Positions 1-8,252 of a DNA stretch of 64,000 nt are shown in pieces. Where the stretch lies: positions 930,001 to 994,000 of the forward strand of contig CALCII010000011.1 in assembly GCA_937907395.1 (NCBI GenBank), in the 5' to 3' direction. Position numbers and translations under genes: made by a program. The first letter of the stretch is position 1. Every line of letters starts with the position of its first letter. The notes under the pieces were generated by a model. That model was not told where the DNA came from and did no database searches. It saw nothing but the letters and a program-made list of their open reading frames with translations. The stretch is from an uncultured Chitinophagaceae bacterium (GTDB lineage Bacteria; Bacteroidota; Bacteroidia; Chitinophagales; Chitinophagaceae).

Positions 1-1236
1 AGTTTTGGCAGTGGATGGTTTCTGATGCCTTATTATTTTCTGAAAATCACCGGACTTCCTGTAGAACCGCTCAGCATTCATTTGTTCAGTTTATTACTGG
101 AGCTGATTGTGGTACTGTTCGTGTTTCGTATTTCTCTTTTGGTTTTTGAGGAAGAAGAAACAGTACATCCGTTTCGGTCATACGTTACCGTATTTTTATT
201 TCTTTTCAGTCCGGGCCTCTTATGGTATTTCGGAAACGGGTATGTGCATGAAATAGCAGTATTGCCCTTCTTCTTTGGGAATGTGTTGCTTTTCTACGGA
301 TTTCTTACGGGCAGGTTTGCAATGAATGTGTGGAATTTATTGCTGTATGCATTCCTGGTGTTTGCAGGAATCTTATGTGACTGGTTGCCTGTAACCTGGA
401 TTGTTGTAACAATTCCGCTTGCATTAGCAGAGATGCGGAAGAATGCAGCATGGAAATATTTTATCCTGGTGAGTGTATTTTCTGTTGTGGCCGGAGCGGG
501 GCTCATTCTTTACCAGTATAGTTCCTATCTCGGGTTAGCAGAAGTAATAGCCTATTTCAAAGGCCGTTATCAGATGCGTGGATTCAGCAATGCTCGTACT
601 TCATCCATTGGTAATTACCTGTTTCATCTGTTTAAAAATTATGCAACAGTTTATCTGCCTTTGTTGATTGTAGCAGGAATCTCCTTCTTCTTTTTGTTTC
701 TGAAAAAGACGGAAGAACGTCTTTCATCAAAAGCGAAGTATTTACTAATCGTACTGGTACTCACTTCTCTTCTGCATCACTTATTGTTTATTCAGTTCAG
801 TGCAGTACATGAGTATGCGGTGCTGAAATCGGCTCTGTGGTTGGTATTGGGCACTGCTGCTCTCCTGCCTTCTCAATGGAATTTGCGACGAACAGTTACT
901 GTAAGTATGGTGTTGCTTTTGGTGAATGTTGGGCAATATTTTTTAATCAATTTACCCGGCGATAAAAGCTTTGATGGGGTATCTTATCAAATGAACAAAG
1001 AAGCCGGAGCATTTATAAAGCAACAGGCATTGCCGCAGGAATATGTATTTGTAAACGATCCCCGTTCGCTTCCTCAGCTGGCATATTATTCCAAACGATC
1101 AGTGATTTATGCTGCATCTGCAAAGGAAGCCGCTGCTTTCCTGAAAACGAACACAGAAGGCCCGCAAGGAATCTGGTTCGATACAAAGAATCTAAAGAAA
1201 TCCGGGATCGAACGATTTGGAGTTGACAGGCATTAA
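1..1236 (+). CDS. Multi-pass membrane protein, glycosyltransferase family 39-like (5' end missing)
   Basis: The reading frame is open to the left edge of the window, so the gene begins upstream and the first ATG at 25 is probably internal. The visible part is about 411 residues with roughly eight to ten hydrophobic segments separated by short charged loops, and a soluble C-terminal tail of about 80 residues. This layout, with no catalytic domain visible after the membrane part, resembles the membrane and C-terminal portion of GT39/ArnT-type lipid-linked sugar transferases. In those enzymes the catalytic acidic residues lie in the first extracytoplasmic loop, which would be outside the window here, so the assignment rests on topology only. 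An O-antigen or polysaccharide membrane protein is an alternative. The gene is followed by about 130 bases without coding potential. Confidence 0.5.
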   Translation, partial: SFGSGWFLMPYYFLKITGLPVEPLSIHLFSLLLELIVVLFVFRISLLVFEEEETVHPFRSYVTVFLFLFSPGLLWYFGNGYVHEIAVLPFFFGNVLLFYGFLTGRFAMNVWNLLLYAFLVFAGILCDWLPVTWIVVTIPLALAEMRKNAAWKYFILVSVFSVVAGAGLILYQYSSYLGLAEVIAYFKGRYQMRGFSNARTSSIGNYLFHLFKNYATVYLPLLIVAGISFFFLFLKKTEERLSSKAKYLLIVLVLTSLLHHLLFIQFSAVHEYAVLKSALWLVLGTAALLPSQWNLRRTVTVSMVLLLVNVGQYFLINLPGDKSFDGVSYQMNKEAGAFIKQQALPQEYVFVNDPRSLPQLAYYSKRSVIYAASAKEAAAFLKTNTEGPQGIWFDTKNLKKSGIERFGVDRH

Positions 1237-1370
1237 TTTCAGTCATTTTCTTAACAAAAAAGCTTTCGGTTTCCTCTTTTCAACATTTAATTTTTATCCT
1301 ATCTTCGATTAAAATAGTTGCATAACTAACTATTTTTGGGTCCTCACGGATTACACCGAAAAACACAGAA

Positions 1371-1747
1371 ATGGAGTTAAACGAGCTAACCTATCAGATT
1401 CGTGGAGCTATTTATAAAGTTCATCGTTCGTTGGGGCCGGGATTATTGGAAAGTGTATATGAAGCTGCTTTGGTTATGAATTAGAATCACTAGGGCTGAG
1501 TGTACAGAATCAATTAGGATTTCCGGTTAATTATAACGGAGTGAAACTGGATATAGGTTTCAGATTAGATCTTTTGATAGAAGATATTGTTGTAGTCGAA
1601 ATCAAATCTGTTGAAGTGCTGCATGATGTTCATAAGAAACAGCTGCTGACTTATCTTAAGTTGGCAGAGAAGAAGATCGGATTTCTTGTGAATTTTAATT
1701 CTGTCACTTTAAAAGATAAGGAGAGTATAATCAGAATTATCAATTAA
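1371..1747 (+). pseudogene. GxxExxY family protein, disrupted by a frameshift
   Basis: The ATG at 1371 opens a frame encoding IYKVHRSLGPGLLESVYEAA, the signature of the GxxExxY family (PD-(D/E)xK nuclease-like fold, function unknown). That frame stops at a TAG at 1481-1483. The rest of the family sequence continues in another frame from about 1476: YELESLGL, then LDIGFRLDLLIEDIVVVEIKSVE, and the conserved tail KKQLLTYLKL with NFNSV. Adding one T after position 1475 (GTTAT to GTTTAT) restores a single 125-codon frame ending at 1747. The lesion is therefore one missing base, either a real recent mutation or a sequencing or assembly error. The acidic and Lys residues expected of the nuclease-like core (D near LDLL, then VEIKS) are intact in the second part. 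In related bacteria these genes are often found alone near polysaccharide genes, as here. Confidence 0.85.
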
Positions 1748-1838
1748 CAAACATTATTCGTTCTTTTAATTTTATATATTTTTTTATAATAGAAATCATC
1801 GGTGGCCTTCAGTGTCATCTGTGAGAAAAAAATGCTGT

Positions 1839-4217
1839 ATGAAACGAAATATCAAAAAAGTAGTTGTTTTAGGTTCGGGTGTTATGGGTTCCCGCATTGC
1901 CTGTCATTTTGCCGGCGCTGGTGTTCAGGTACTGCTGCTGGACATGGTTCCCAAAGATTTCGAAAGCAGTACCAAACCAGCCGAACGGAATAAACTGGTG
2001 AATGATGCATTGCAGGCAGCCGTAAAAAGCAATCCTTCGCCTGTGTACACAAAAGATGTACTTAAGAAAATCAGCACCGGCAATTTCACCGATAACATGA
2101 AAGATATTTCCGGTGCCGACTGGATCATTGAAGTGGTGGTGGAACGGTTAGATATCAAACAAAAAATATTTGAACAGGTAGAACAGTTCCGTAAACCCGG
2201 AACCCTGATCACTTCCAATACCTCCGGTATTCCCATTCACATGATGGCCGAAGGAAGAAGTGATGATTTCAAAAAACATTTCTGCGGCACACACTTTTTC
2301 AATCCGCCCCGTTATCTCCGTTTGCTGGAAATTATTCCAACGCCTCATACAGATCCTTCGGTGATCGATTTCCTGATGCACTATGGCGATCTCATATTGG
2401 GTAAAACCACCGTTTTGTGTAAAGACACACCTGCCTTTATCGCCAACCGGATTGGTGTGTTCAGCATCATGAACATCTTTCACCTGATGGGCAAACAAGG
2501 GCTCAGTATTGATGAAATTGATGCATTAACAGGTCCGGTGATTGGCCGTCCCAAATCAGCTACTTTCCGCACGGCCGATGTAGTAGGTATTGATACATTG
2601 GTAAAAGTGGCAAAAGGGGTTGGAGATAATTGTCCCGCCGATGAAGCAAGAGATAAATTCACCATTCCTTCCTGGTTGGAAGCAATGGTAACCAATAACT
2701 GGCTGGGAGATAAAACCGGCCAGGGTTTCTTTAAGAAAACCAAAGGTGCCGGTGGTGAAAAAGAGATTCTCACACTGGACCTGGCTACTATGGAATACAA
2801 GCCCCGTAACAAACCAAAGTTTGCCAGTGTGGATGCAGCAAAGCCGGTTGATGATCTCAAGCAGCGCATTAAAATGTTGCACGGTTCTCCTGATAAAGCA
2901 GGTAATTTCTATCGTGAGTTTCATTATGGTTTGTTCTCCTACATTTCTCACCGCATTCCCGAAATCAGTGATGAAATCTACCGTGTGGACGATGCGATGA
3001 TGGCGGGTTTTGGCTGGGAAATTGGTGCCTTTGAAAGCTGGGACCTGGTAGGTGTGTCCAAAACCGTGGAAGCCATGAAAGCAGCCGGTTATTCTGTGGC
3101 AGCATGGGTGGATGAAATGATTGCATCGGGTGCCACTTCCTTTTATAAAGTGGAAAACGGAAAGCGGTTATGCTACGACGTTAGTAGTAAATCCTATAAA
3201 GCATTGCCCGGCGGCGATGCATTTATTGTGATGAAGAATTTTGAAGGACAAACCGTTTGGAAAAACAGCGCATGCCGTGCTTATCATTTGGGCGATGATG
3301 TGCTTGGACTGGAATGGAGTACCAAAATGAACAGCATTGGAGCGGAAGTGCTGGAGGGCATCAACAAATCTGTTGGCCTGGCTGAGGAAAAATATAAAGG
3401 ACTGGTTATTGCCAATGAAGGAGCTAATTTCAGTGCCGGTGCCAATGTGGGAATGATCTTCATGCTGGCCATTGAACAGGAATACGATGAACTGGATCTA
3501 GCCATCCGGATGTTCCAGAATGCAATGATGCGTGCCCGTTACTCTTCCGTTCCGGTGGTAACAGCGCCACATGGATTAACTTTAGGTGGTGGTTGTGAAT
3601 TGAATCTGCATGCTGATAAAGTTTGTGCCGCTGCGGAAACGTATATCGGACTGGTTGAGTTAGGAGTTGGATTGATTCCCGGTGGTGGTGGTACGAAAGA
3701 GTTTGTGTTGCGTGCTGCCGACGAAATGCATGAAGACGAACCGGAAACCATTACATTGAAAAACAGATTCCTGAATATTGCAACGGCTAAAGTAGCTACT
3801 TCGGCTCATGAGGGATATCAGATTGGTGTTTTCCGCAAAGGATTAGACCAGGTGGTAATGAACCAGGGTCGCCGCATTGCCGAAGCTAAAAAATCAGTAA
3901 TTGAATTATTTGATCAGGGATATGTAACTCCTGTTCAACGTACCGATGTGAAAGTGTTGGGACAGTCGGCCCTTGGAACTTTGTATGCCGGCATTAACGG
4001 CATGTGGCGGGCCGGTTATGCAACCGATCATGATTCGCTGGTAGCTAAGAAACTGGCTTATGTGATGTGTGGCGGTGATCTCAGTGAACCACAATTGGTG
4101 AGGGAACAATACCTGTTGGATCTCGAAAGAGAAGCCTTCCTCAGCCTAACGGGTGAAAAGAAAACACTTGAGCGGATCCAGAGTGTTTTGAAAAGCGGAA
4201 GACCTGTTCGGAATTAA
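1839..4217 (+). CDS. 3-hydroxyacyl-CoA dehydrogenase / enoyl-CoA hydratase fusion protein
   Basis: This is a two-domain beta-oxidation enzyme expected to hydrate trans-2-enoyl-CoA and oxidise the resulting 3-hydroxyacyl-CoA with NAD. The first 185 or so residues form a Rossmann domain starting VVVLGSGVMGSRIA, followed by the 3HCDH helical domain (ANRIGVFSIMN onward). The crotonase fold is in the C-terminal third, with the oxyanion-hole motif FSAGANVG and the catalytic region GGGCELNLHADKV and VELGVGLIPGGGG. The order is reversed compared with E. coli FadB/FadJ, where the crotonase comes first; this order is a known arrangement in other bacteria. A GTG at 1812 would add nine residues, but the ATG at 1839 puts the dinucleotide-binding motif at the usual distance from the N-terminus. 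No thiolase or acyl-CoA dehydrogenase gene is adjacent. A strong terminator follows 22 bases after the stop. Confidence 0.88.
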   Translation: MKRNIKKVVVLGSGVMGSRIACHFAGAGVQVLLLDMVPKDFESSTKPAERNKLVNDALQAAVKSNPSPVYTKDVLKKISTGNFTDNMKDISGADWIIEVVVERLDIKQKIFEQVEQFRKPGTLITSNTSGIPIHMMAEGRSDDFKKHFCGTHFFNPPRYLRLLEIIPTPHTDPSVIDFLMHYGDLILGKTTVLCKDTPAFIANRIGVFSIMNIFHLMGKQGLSIDEIDALTGPVIGRPKSATFRTADVVGIDTLVKVAKGVGDNCPADEARDKFTIPSWLEAMVTNNWLGDKTGQGFFKKTKGAGGEKEILTLDLATMEYKPRNKPKFASVDAAKPVDDLKQRIKMLHGSPDKAGNFYREFHYGLFSYISHRIPEISDEIYRVDDAMMAGFGWEIGAFESWDLVGVSKTVEAMKAAGYSVAAWVDEMIASGATSFYKVENGKRLCYDVSSKSYKALPGGDAFIVMKNFEGQTVWKNSACRAYHLGDDVLGLEWSTKMNSIGAEVLEGINKSVGLAEEKYKGLVIANEGANFSAGANVGMIFMLAIEQEYDELDLAIRMFQNAMMRARYSSVPVVTAPHGLTLGGGCELNLHADKVCAAAETYIGLVELGVGLIPGGGGTKEFVLRAADEMHEDEPETITLKNRFLNIATAKVATSAHEGYQIGVFRKGLDQVVMNQGRRIAEAKKSVIELFDQGYVTPVQRTDVKVLGQSALGTLYAGINGMWRAGYATDHDSLVAKKLAYVMCGGDLSEPQLVREQYLLDLEREAFLSLTGEKKTLERIQSVLKSGRPVRN

Positions 4218-4239
4218 AAAGGTTAAAAGAATATCAATT

Positions 4240-4269
4240 AAAGACCACTGCTTAAGTGGTCTTTTTTTT
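4240..4269 (+). terminator. Intrinsic terminator after the beta-oxidation fusion gene
   Basis: A perfect 10-bp stem (AAAGACCACT paired with AGTGGTCTTT) with a 5-base loop is followed by a run of T. Its position also argues against the GTG at 4256 as start of the next gene. Confidence 0.9.
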
Positions 4270-4285
4270 ATCTGTACATTCGGTT

Positions 4286-4945
4286 ATGGGCGAAGTGGAA
4301 CTGTTAGAAAAACACAAATTATTGGTCGTGCATTCCGATTTCTTTTTTTACGGGAAATCAGCCACATCCCAACTGGCCGAACAGATTGCAGCAGATATTC
4401 AGCAATTATGGAATCAGCCACAGGCAAAAATAAAATGGAAGGGGAACTGGTATGGGATACAATTTGATATCGATGGGTTTTATGAACCTGATCTATCGCC
4501 TGAAACGGTTTGGTACAATACCAATCCACGATTTAATTTTTTCAGAATCGAAGAAATGTCGCCTGTGGATGTTTCATTTGTCGATGGAATTGGCAGCAAC
4601 ACCGGTTATTTTAAATTGATCAACCTGCAACAAACGGCAACCACAGCAGCACATGAGTATGGACATTCATTAGGATTGGATCATCCCTCTGTTATTGATG
4701 TAAGAGGAAAAGGAATTCCCGGTATCATGTATCCACGAGGCACCCTTTGTGATCCACAGTATCAGTACGAAGAACAAAAGCCGGCGGGTGTGCCCGGCGG
4801 AACCTTGAACCCGAAGTACAGGCAAGTGTTGCAAACAGATATCGATGCATTGCGGTTAGAAAAATTGAAATTCAATCAAGACAATTTTGCCGTTCTTGGA
4901 GCGTTTTCCAGTGTTTATCATTCAGATTATTCTGATAGTGAATAA
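4286..4945 (+). CDS. Matrixin-like zinc metalloprotease
   Basis: The protein has 219 residues and carries the metzincin zinc site HEYGHSLGLDH (HExxHxxGxxH), preceded by TAA, and about 20 residues later a Met-turn IMYPRG. These features place it in peptidase family M10 or a close relative. The glutamate of HEYGH would be the general base and the three histidines the zinc ligands. No signal peptide or lipobox is visible at the N-terminus (MGEVELLEKHKLL), which is unusual for a metzincin and suggests either a cytoplasmic enzyme or non-classical export. The ATG at 4286 is chosen because the longer frame from GTG 4256 would start inside the preceding terminator. The gene stands alone between that terminator and the ABC transporter genes. 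The substrate is unknown. Confidence 0.75.
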   Translation: MGEVELLEKHKLLVVHSDFFFYGKSATSQLAEQIAADIQQLWNQPQAKIKWKGNWYGIQFDIDGFYEPDLSPETVWYNTNPRFNFFRIEEMSPVDVSFVDGIGSNTGYFKLINLQQTATTAAHEYGHSLGLDHPSVIDVRGKGIPGIMYPRGTLCDPQYQYEEQKPAGVPGGTLNPKYRQVLQTDIDALRLEKLKFNQDNFAVLGAFSSVYHSDYSDSE

Positions 4946-4986
4946 ATAAATAACTTCTCACATCTTATAACCTATAAACGTTTTGA

Positions 4987-5880
4987 ATGAGTATTTTAAA
5001 AGTGAATCAGCTTGTCAAGAGTTATGGCAAAGTACAGGCGCTCAAAGGAGTATCTTTTGAAGTGCCCGAAGGTGCTGTGTTTGGTATTCTTGGGCCAAAC
5101 GGAAGCGGAAAAACAACGATGCTCAGTATTATTCTGGATGTATTGAATGCAGATGCCGGCTCGTATGAGTGGTTTGGGAAACCTGCTTCGCCGGATCTCC
5201 GGAAACATATTGGCTCATTGCTGGAAACGCCCAATTTCTATCATTATTTATCGGCTGTTAACAATCTTAAAGTAACCAACAGCATCAGTGGCAGGGGAGA
5301 TTTGGTTGCTATTGATGCCGTACTTCAGAAAGTTAAATTGTTTGAACGTCGTAAAAGCCGGTTCAGTACTTACAGTCTGGGAATGAAACAACGGTTAGCC
5401 ATAGCCGCAGCACTGCTCGGCGATCCTAAGATACTGGTGCTGGATGAACCAACCAACGGATTGGATCCGGTAGGTATTATGGAAATACGGGAGTTGATTG
5501 GTGAGCTGAGTAAAAAAGGACATACGATTATCATGGCCAGTCATCTTTTGGATGAAGTGGAGAAAGTTTGTACGCATGTCGCTATTTTGAAAACAGGAAA
5601 CCTTGTAACACATGGTCCCGTTCACGATGTGTTAGTTGATGAAGATATTGTGGAGATCGGGGCAGCCGATATTCATCTGTTAAAGCAGGTTGTAAAAGAT
5701 ATTCCAGGTGCCATACAGCAGGTTTCAACCGACCAATTTGTACAACTTTATTTTGCAAAAGGTTCGGCCCGGTTGGCTGATATTAATCAATTCTGTTTCA
5801 ATAATGGAATTGTATTAACGCACCTCACCTTGAAACGCAAGCGGCTCGAAGAGAAATTCTTTGAACTTACTAATAACTGA
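4987..5880 (+). CDS. ABC transporter ATP-binding protein (BcrA/NatA type)
   Basis: A 297-residue ATPase of an ABC-2 type exporter. It has Walker A GPNGSGKTT near residue 39, the signature YSLGMKQRL, Walker B ILVLDEPTNGLDP, and the H-loop region MASHLLDEVE. About 80 residues follow the ATPase core, as is usual for the BcrA/NatA subgroup involved in peptide antibiotic resistance or export of unknown substrates. It is followed after 20 bases by its permease gene and then by a small secreted protein, so the three likely form one operon. The substrate cannot be told from the sequence. Confidence 0.9.
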   Translation: MSILKVNQLVKSYGKVQALKGVSFEVPEGAVFGILGPNGSGKTTMLSIILDVLNADAGSYEWFGKPASPDLRKHIGSLLETPNFYHYLSAVNNLKVTNSISGRGDLVAIDAVLQKVKLFERRKSRFSTYSLGMKQRLAIAAALLGDPKILVLDEPTNGLDPVGIMEIRELIGELSKKGHTIIMASHLLDEVEKVCTHVAILKTGNLVTHGPVHDVLVDEDIVEIGAADIHLLKQVVKDIPGAIQQVSTDQFVQLYFAKGSARLADINQFCFNNGIVLTHLTLKRKRLEEKFFELTNN

Positions 5881-5900
5881 TTAATCTAACTTATTATATT

Positions 5901-6716
5901 ATGTTTCATCTGCTAAAAACTGAATGGCTGAAGATTAAAAACTATCCGGGCTTCTGGTGGATTATGGCAGTTACTATACTTTCTTATCCCGGAATCAACG
6001 GTATTTTTTATGTTACTTACAAACAACAGACTGCCAATGAAAAGACGGCTGCAAAAATGATCAAAATGCTTATCGGAAATCCTTTTGAGTTTCCCGAAGT
6101 ATTCCGCACTGTTGCTTTTTCTTCCTCTTTGTTTATCACTATTCCTGCGATTTTGGTGATTATGCTGATCACAAACGAGTATACATACAAAACAAATCGT
6201 CAGAACATTATTGATGGCTGGAGCCGAAATGAATTTATTATTGCCAAGTTTTATAATGTGGTTATTGTTTCGCTCATAGTAATTGCTTTGTATATACTGG
6301 TTACTTTGGGAATCGGATTTTCAACAACAGGATCTGGTGTGGCCAACAGGTTTGAACTGGCGCATTATGTAGGTTATTACAGTCTGCAGGTTTTTGCCCA
6401 GTTGTCATTTGCTTTTTTATTGGGTATATTAATCAAACGGGCATTTATTGCATTGGGCACATTTATTTTCTATAAAATAATAGTGGAAAATATTGGTGCA
6501 GCATTTATGATTAAGTATGCCAATGATGCAGGGCGTTTCCTGCCAACAGAATCGTCTGACCGGTTAACACCTATCCCGGCATTTCTTGGAAAACTCGATG
6601 CCGATTCCTATCAGAAAGCGTTGTCGTTGCTCAATCAACAGGCGTTCATTACAGTTGGTTATATCATTTTATTCTGGGGACTTGTATTCTGGATTTATAA
6701 AAAAAGAGATTTGTAA
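5901..6716 (+). CDS. ABC-2 type transporter permease
   Basis: A 271-residue integral membrane protein with about six predicted transmembrane segments and the short N-terminal amphipathic stretch MFHLLKTEWLKIKNYPGFW typical of ABC-2 permeases. It is partner of the ATPase just upstream. A second copy of such a pair lies at 31.3-33.6 kb on the other strand, but that permease is longer and of a different subtype. Its stop codon overlaps the start of the next gene (TAATG), indicating translational coupling. Confidence 0.85.
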   Translation: MFHLLKTEWLKIKNYPGFWWIMAVTILSYPGINGIFYVTYKQQTANEKTAAKMIKMLIGNPFEFPEVFRTVAFSSSLFITIPAILVIMLITNEYTYKTNRQNIIDGWSRNEFIIAKFYNVVIVSLIVIALYILVTLGIGFSTTGSGVANRFELAHYVGYYSLQVFAQLSFAFLLGILIKRAFIALGTFIFYKIIVENIGAAFMIKYANDAGRFLPTESSDRLTPIPAFLGKLDADSYQKALSLLNQQAFITVGYIILFWGLVFWIYKKRDL

Positions 6717-7243
6717 TGAGAAAAATTATTCTGGTTGTCTTTGTTGGATTATTGATATCATTATCAACAAATGCGCAGAACCTTCAAACAGTTATCAAAA
6801 CAGAAGCCTTGAAAATGGCCCGTGCATTGTCTGCTATGGATTTTCAGGCTTATTCACAGTTTGTGTATCCAACATTATTAAGCGATCCTCAAAATAAAGA
6901 GTTGATCCGCAAAGGAATTGATTCTGTTGAGAAATACAGAAAGGAGTTTGGTGTGAAAGTAAAATCAGTTCTTATAGGAAATCCATCTGCTGTAATAACG
7001 TATAAGAATGTAATGCAGTGTGCCATTCCGCAAACAACGACCATAGAAGCATTTATGGGTTCTATAACTACAGAGAATACATTGATCGCTTTATCGAAGG
7101 ATGGGAAAACCTGGTACTTTGTAGATGCACTTGTTTATAAACAAAAAGAATCAAAATCAAAACTGCCGGAGTTGAGTCCGCAGCTGGTGATACCGGATAT
7201 GAAGCCACCGGTGATTCACACGAATGAATCGGGTAAAAATTAA
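6716..7243 (+). CDS. Small secreted protein of unknown function
   Basis: This 175-residue protein begins with a signal peptide (MRKIILVVFVGLLISLSTNA followed by Q) and has no further membrane segment. The mature part is a mixed alpha/beta sequence that looks like an NTF2/SnoaL-type or similar small periplasmic fold, but I see no diagnostic motif. The Pro-rich C-terminus (MKPPVIHTNE) is probably disordered. It overlaps the permease gene by one base, so it probably belongs to the ABC operon and might be a substrate-binding or accessory protein. Its 3' end overlaps the converging epimerase gene by four bases. Confidence 0.65.
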   Translation: MRKIILVVFVGLLISLSTNAQNLQTVIKTEALKMARALSAMDFQAYSQFVYPTLLSDPQNKELIRKGIDSVEKYRKEFGVKVKSVLIGNPSAVITYKNVMQCAIPQTTTIEAFMGSITTENTLIALSKDGKTWYFVDALVYKQKESKSKLPELSPQLVIPDMKPPVIHTNESGKN

Positions 7244-8157
7244 TGTTTGATTAATTCATTCAGGGCTGCATTTATTGACGGGAAACCAAATTGAAATCCT
7301 GTATCACTGATTTTTTTTGAAGAGGTTGTACAGCTTTTAAGCACTTCAATACTCATTTCGCCCATTGCCAGTTTTAATACAAAAGAAGGAACGGGTACAG
7401 GGATATAGAATTGACCTCTCATTTGTTTCGCCAGCGTTAAAATCAGCTCTCTGTTGCTCACAGGTTTAGGAGCCGTTGCATTGTAAGGACCGGAAATGCT
7501 CTCATGTTGTATAGCGTGTTCAAACATCCTGCAAAGATCTGCTATGTGTATCCAGCTGATAATTTGATCCCCGCTGCCCAGAATAGTAGCCAAACCAAAA
7601 CGTAGTGGTTTTTTAAATTCAACAAACGCTCCGCCTTGTTTGCTGAGTACAATTCCAATGCGCAGGGTTACAAGTCTGATGTTGAGCTGTGTTACCGGCT
7701 TAATACTTTCCTCCCATAAACGACAGGTTTCTCCCAGGAAAGTGGTATCTGCCGGTGCATCTTCTGTAAAAACAGTTCCTTTGTCGGGCCCATACCATCC
7801 AATGGCTGAAGCACTGACGACTGACTTGACAAGATGTGATTGTTCTGATAAGGCCTTAACAAGCAAAGTGCTGCTTAGGGTTCGGCTTTCAACAATTTCT
7901 TTTTTTCTGGTATTCGTCCATCTCTTTTCAGCAACCCCTGCTCCTGCAAGGTGAATGATATAATCAGAAGTCGTAAACGCCGCTCCATCATATTCCTGCG
8001 TATCAACATTCCATTTGGCATAAGAAATGCTGTTTGTTGAAGAATATCGTTCCGGTTTTCGGGTAAGAATGATCAGTTTATGTCCTTTCTCTACTAAATA
8101 GTGTTGTAAGGCCGTTCCCACCATTCCTGTTCCGCCGGTTATACAGATTGTAGCCAT
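7240..8157 (-). CDS. TIGR01777-family NAD(P)-dependent epimerase
   Basis: The protein is 305 residues when started at the ATG at 8157. A TTG at 8178 is the only upstream alternative and would put seven extra residues before the beta strand. The N-terminus ICITGGTGMVGTAL is the extended-SDR nucleotide-binding motif. SASAIGWYG contains the SDR active-site Tyr region, although the classic YxxxK is replaced as in the TIGR01777/YfcH group. The C-terminal DUF1731-like region (VPSFVLKLAMGEMS) supports that family. The physiological substrate of YfcH-type proteins is not established. It is convergent with the secreted-protein gene and has no operon partner on its strand. Confidence 0.85.
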   Translation of the reverse strand: MATICITGGTGMVGTALQHYLVEKGHKLIILTRKPERYSSTNSISYAKWNVDTQEYDGAAFTTSDYIIHLAGAGVAEKRWTNTRKKEIVESRTLSSTLLVKALSEQSHLVKSVVSASAIGWYGPDKGTVFTEDAPADTTFLGETCRLWEESIKPVTQLNIRLVTLRIGIVLSKQGGAFVEFKKPLRFGLATILGSGDQIISWIHIADLCRMFEHAIQHESISGPYNATAPKPVSNRELILTLAKQMRGQFYIPVPVPSFVLKLAMGEMSIEVLKSCTTSSKKISDTGFQFGFPSINAALNELIKH

Positions 8158-8252
8158 GGAGCTTGTTATATACTGCAAATTAATTTTTAACGGCTTCTTT
8201 GAAACGATTTGTTTGCTTTAAGTGTAATTTTAAAAGAGATATTTGAACAAAT

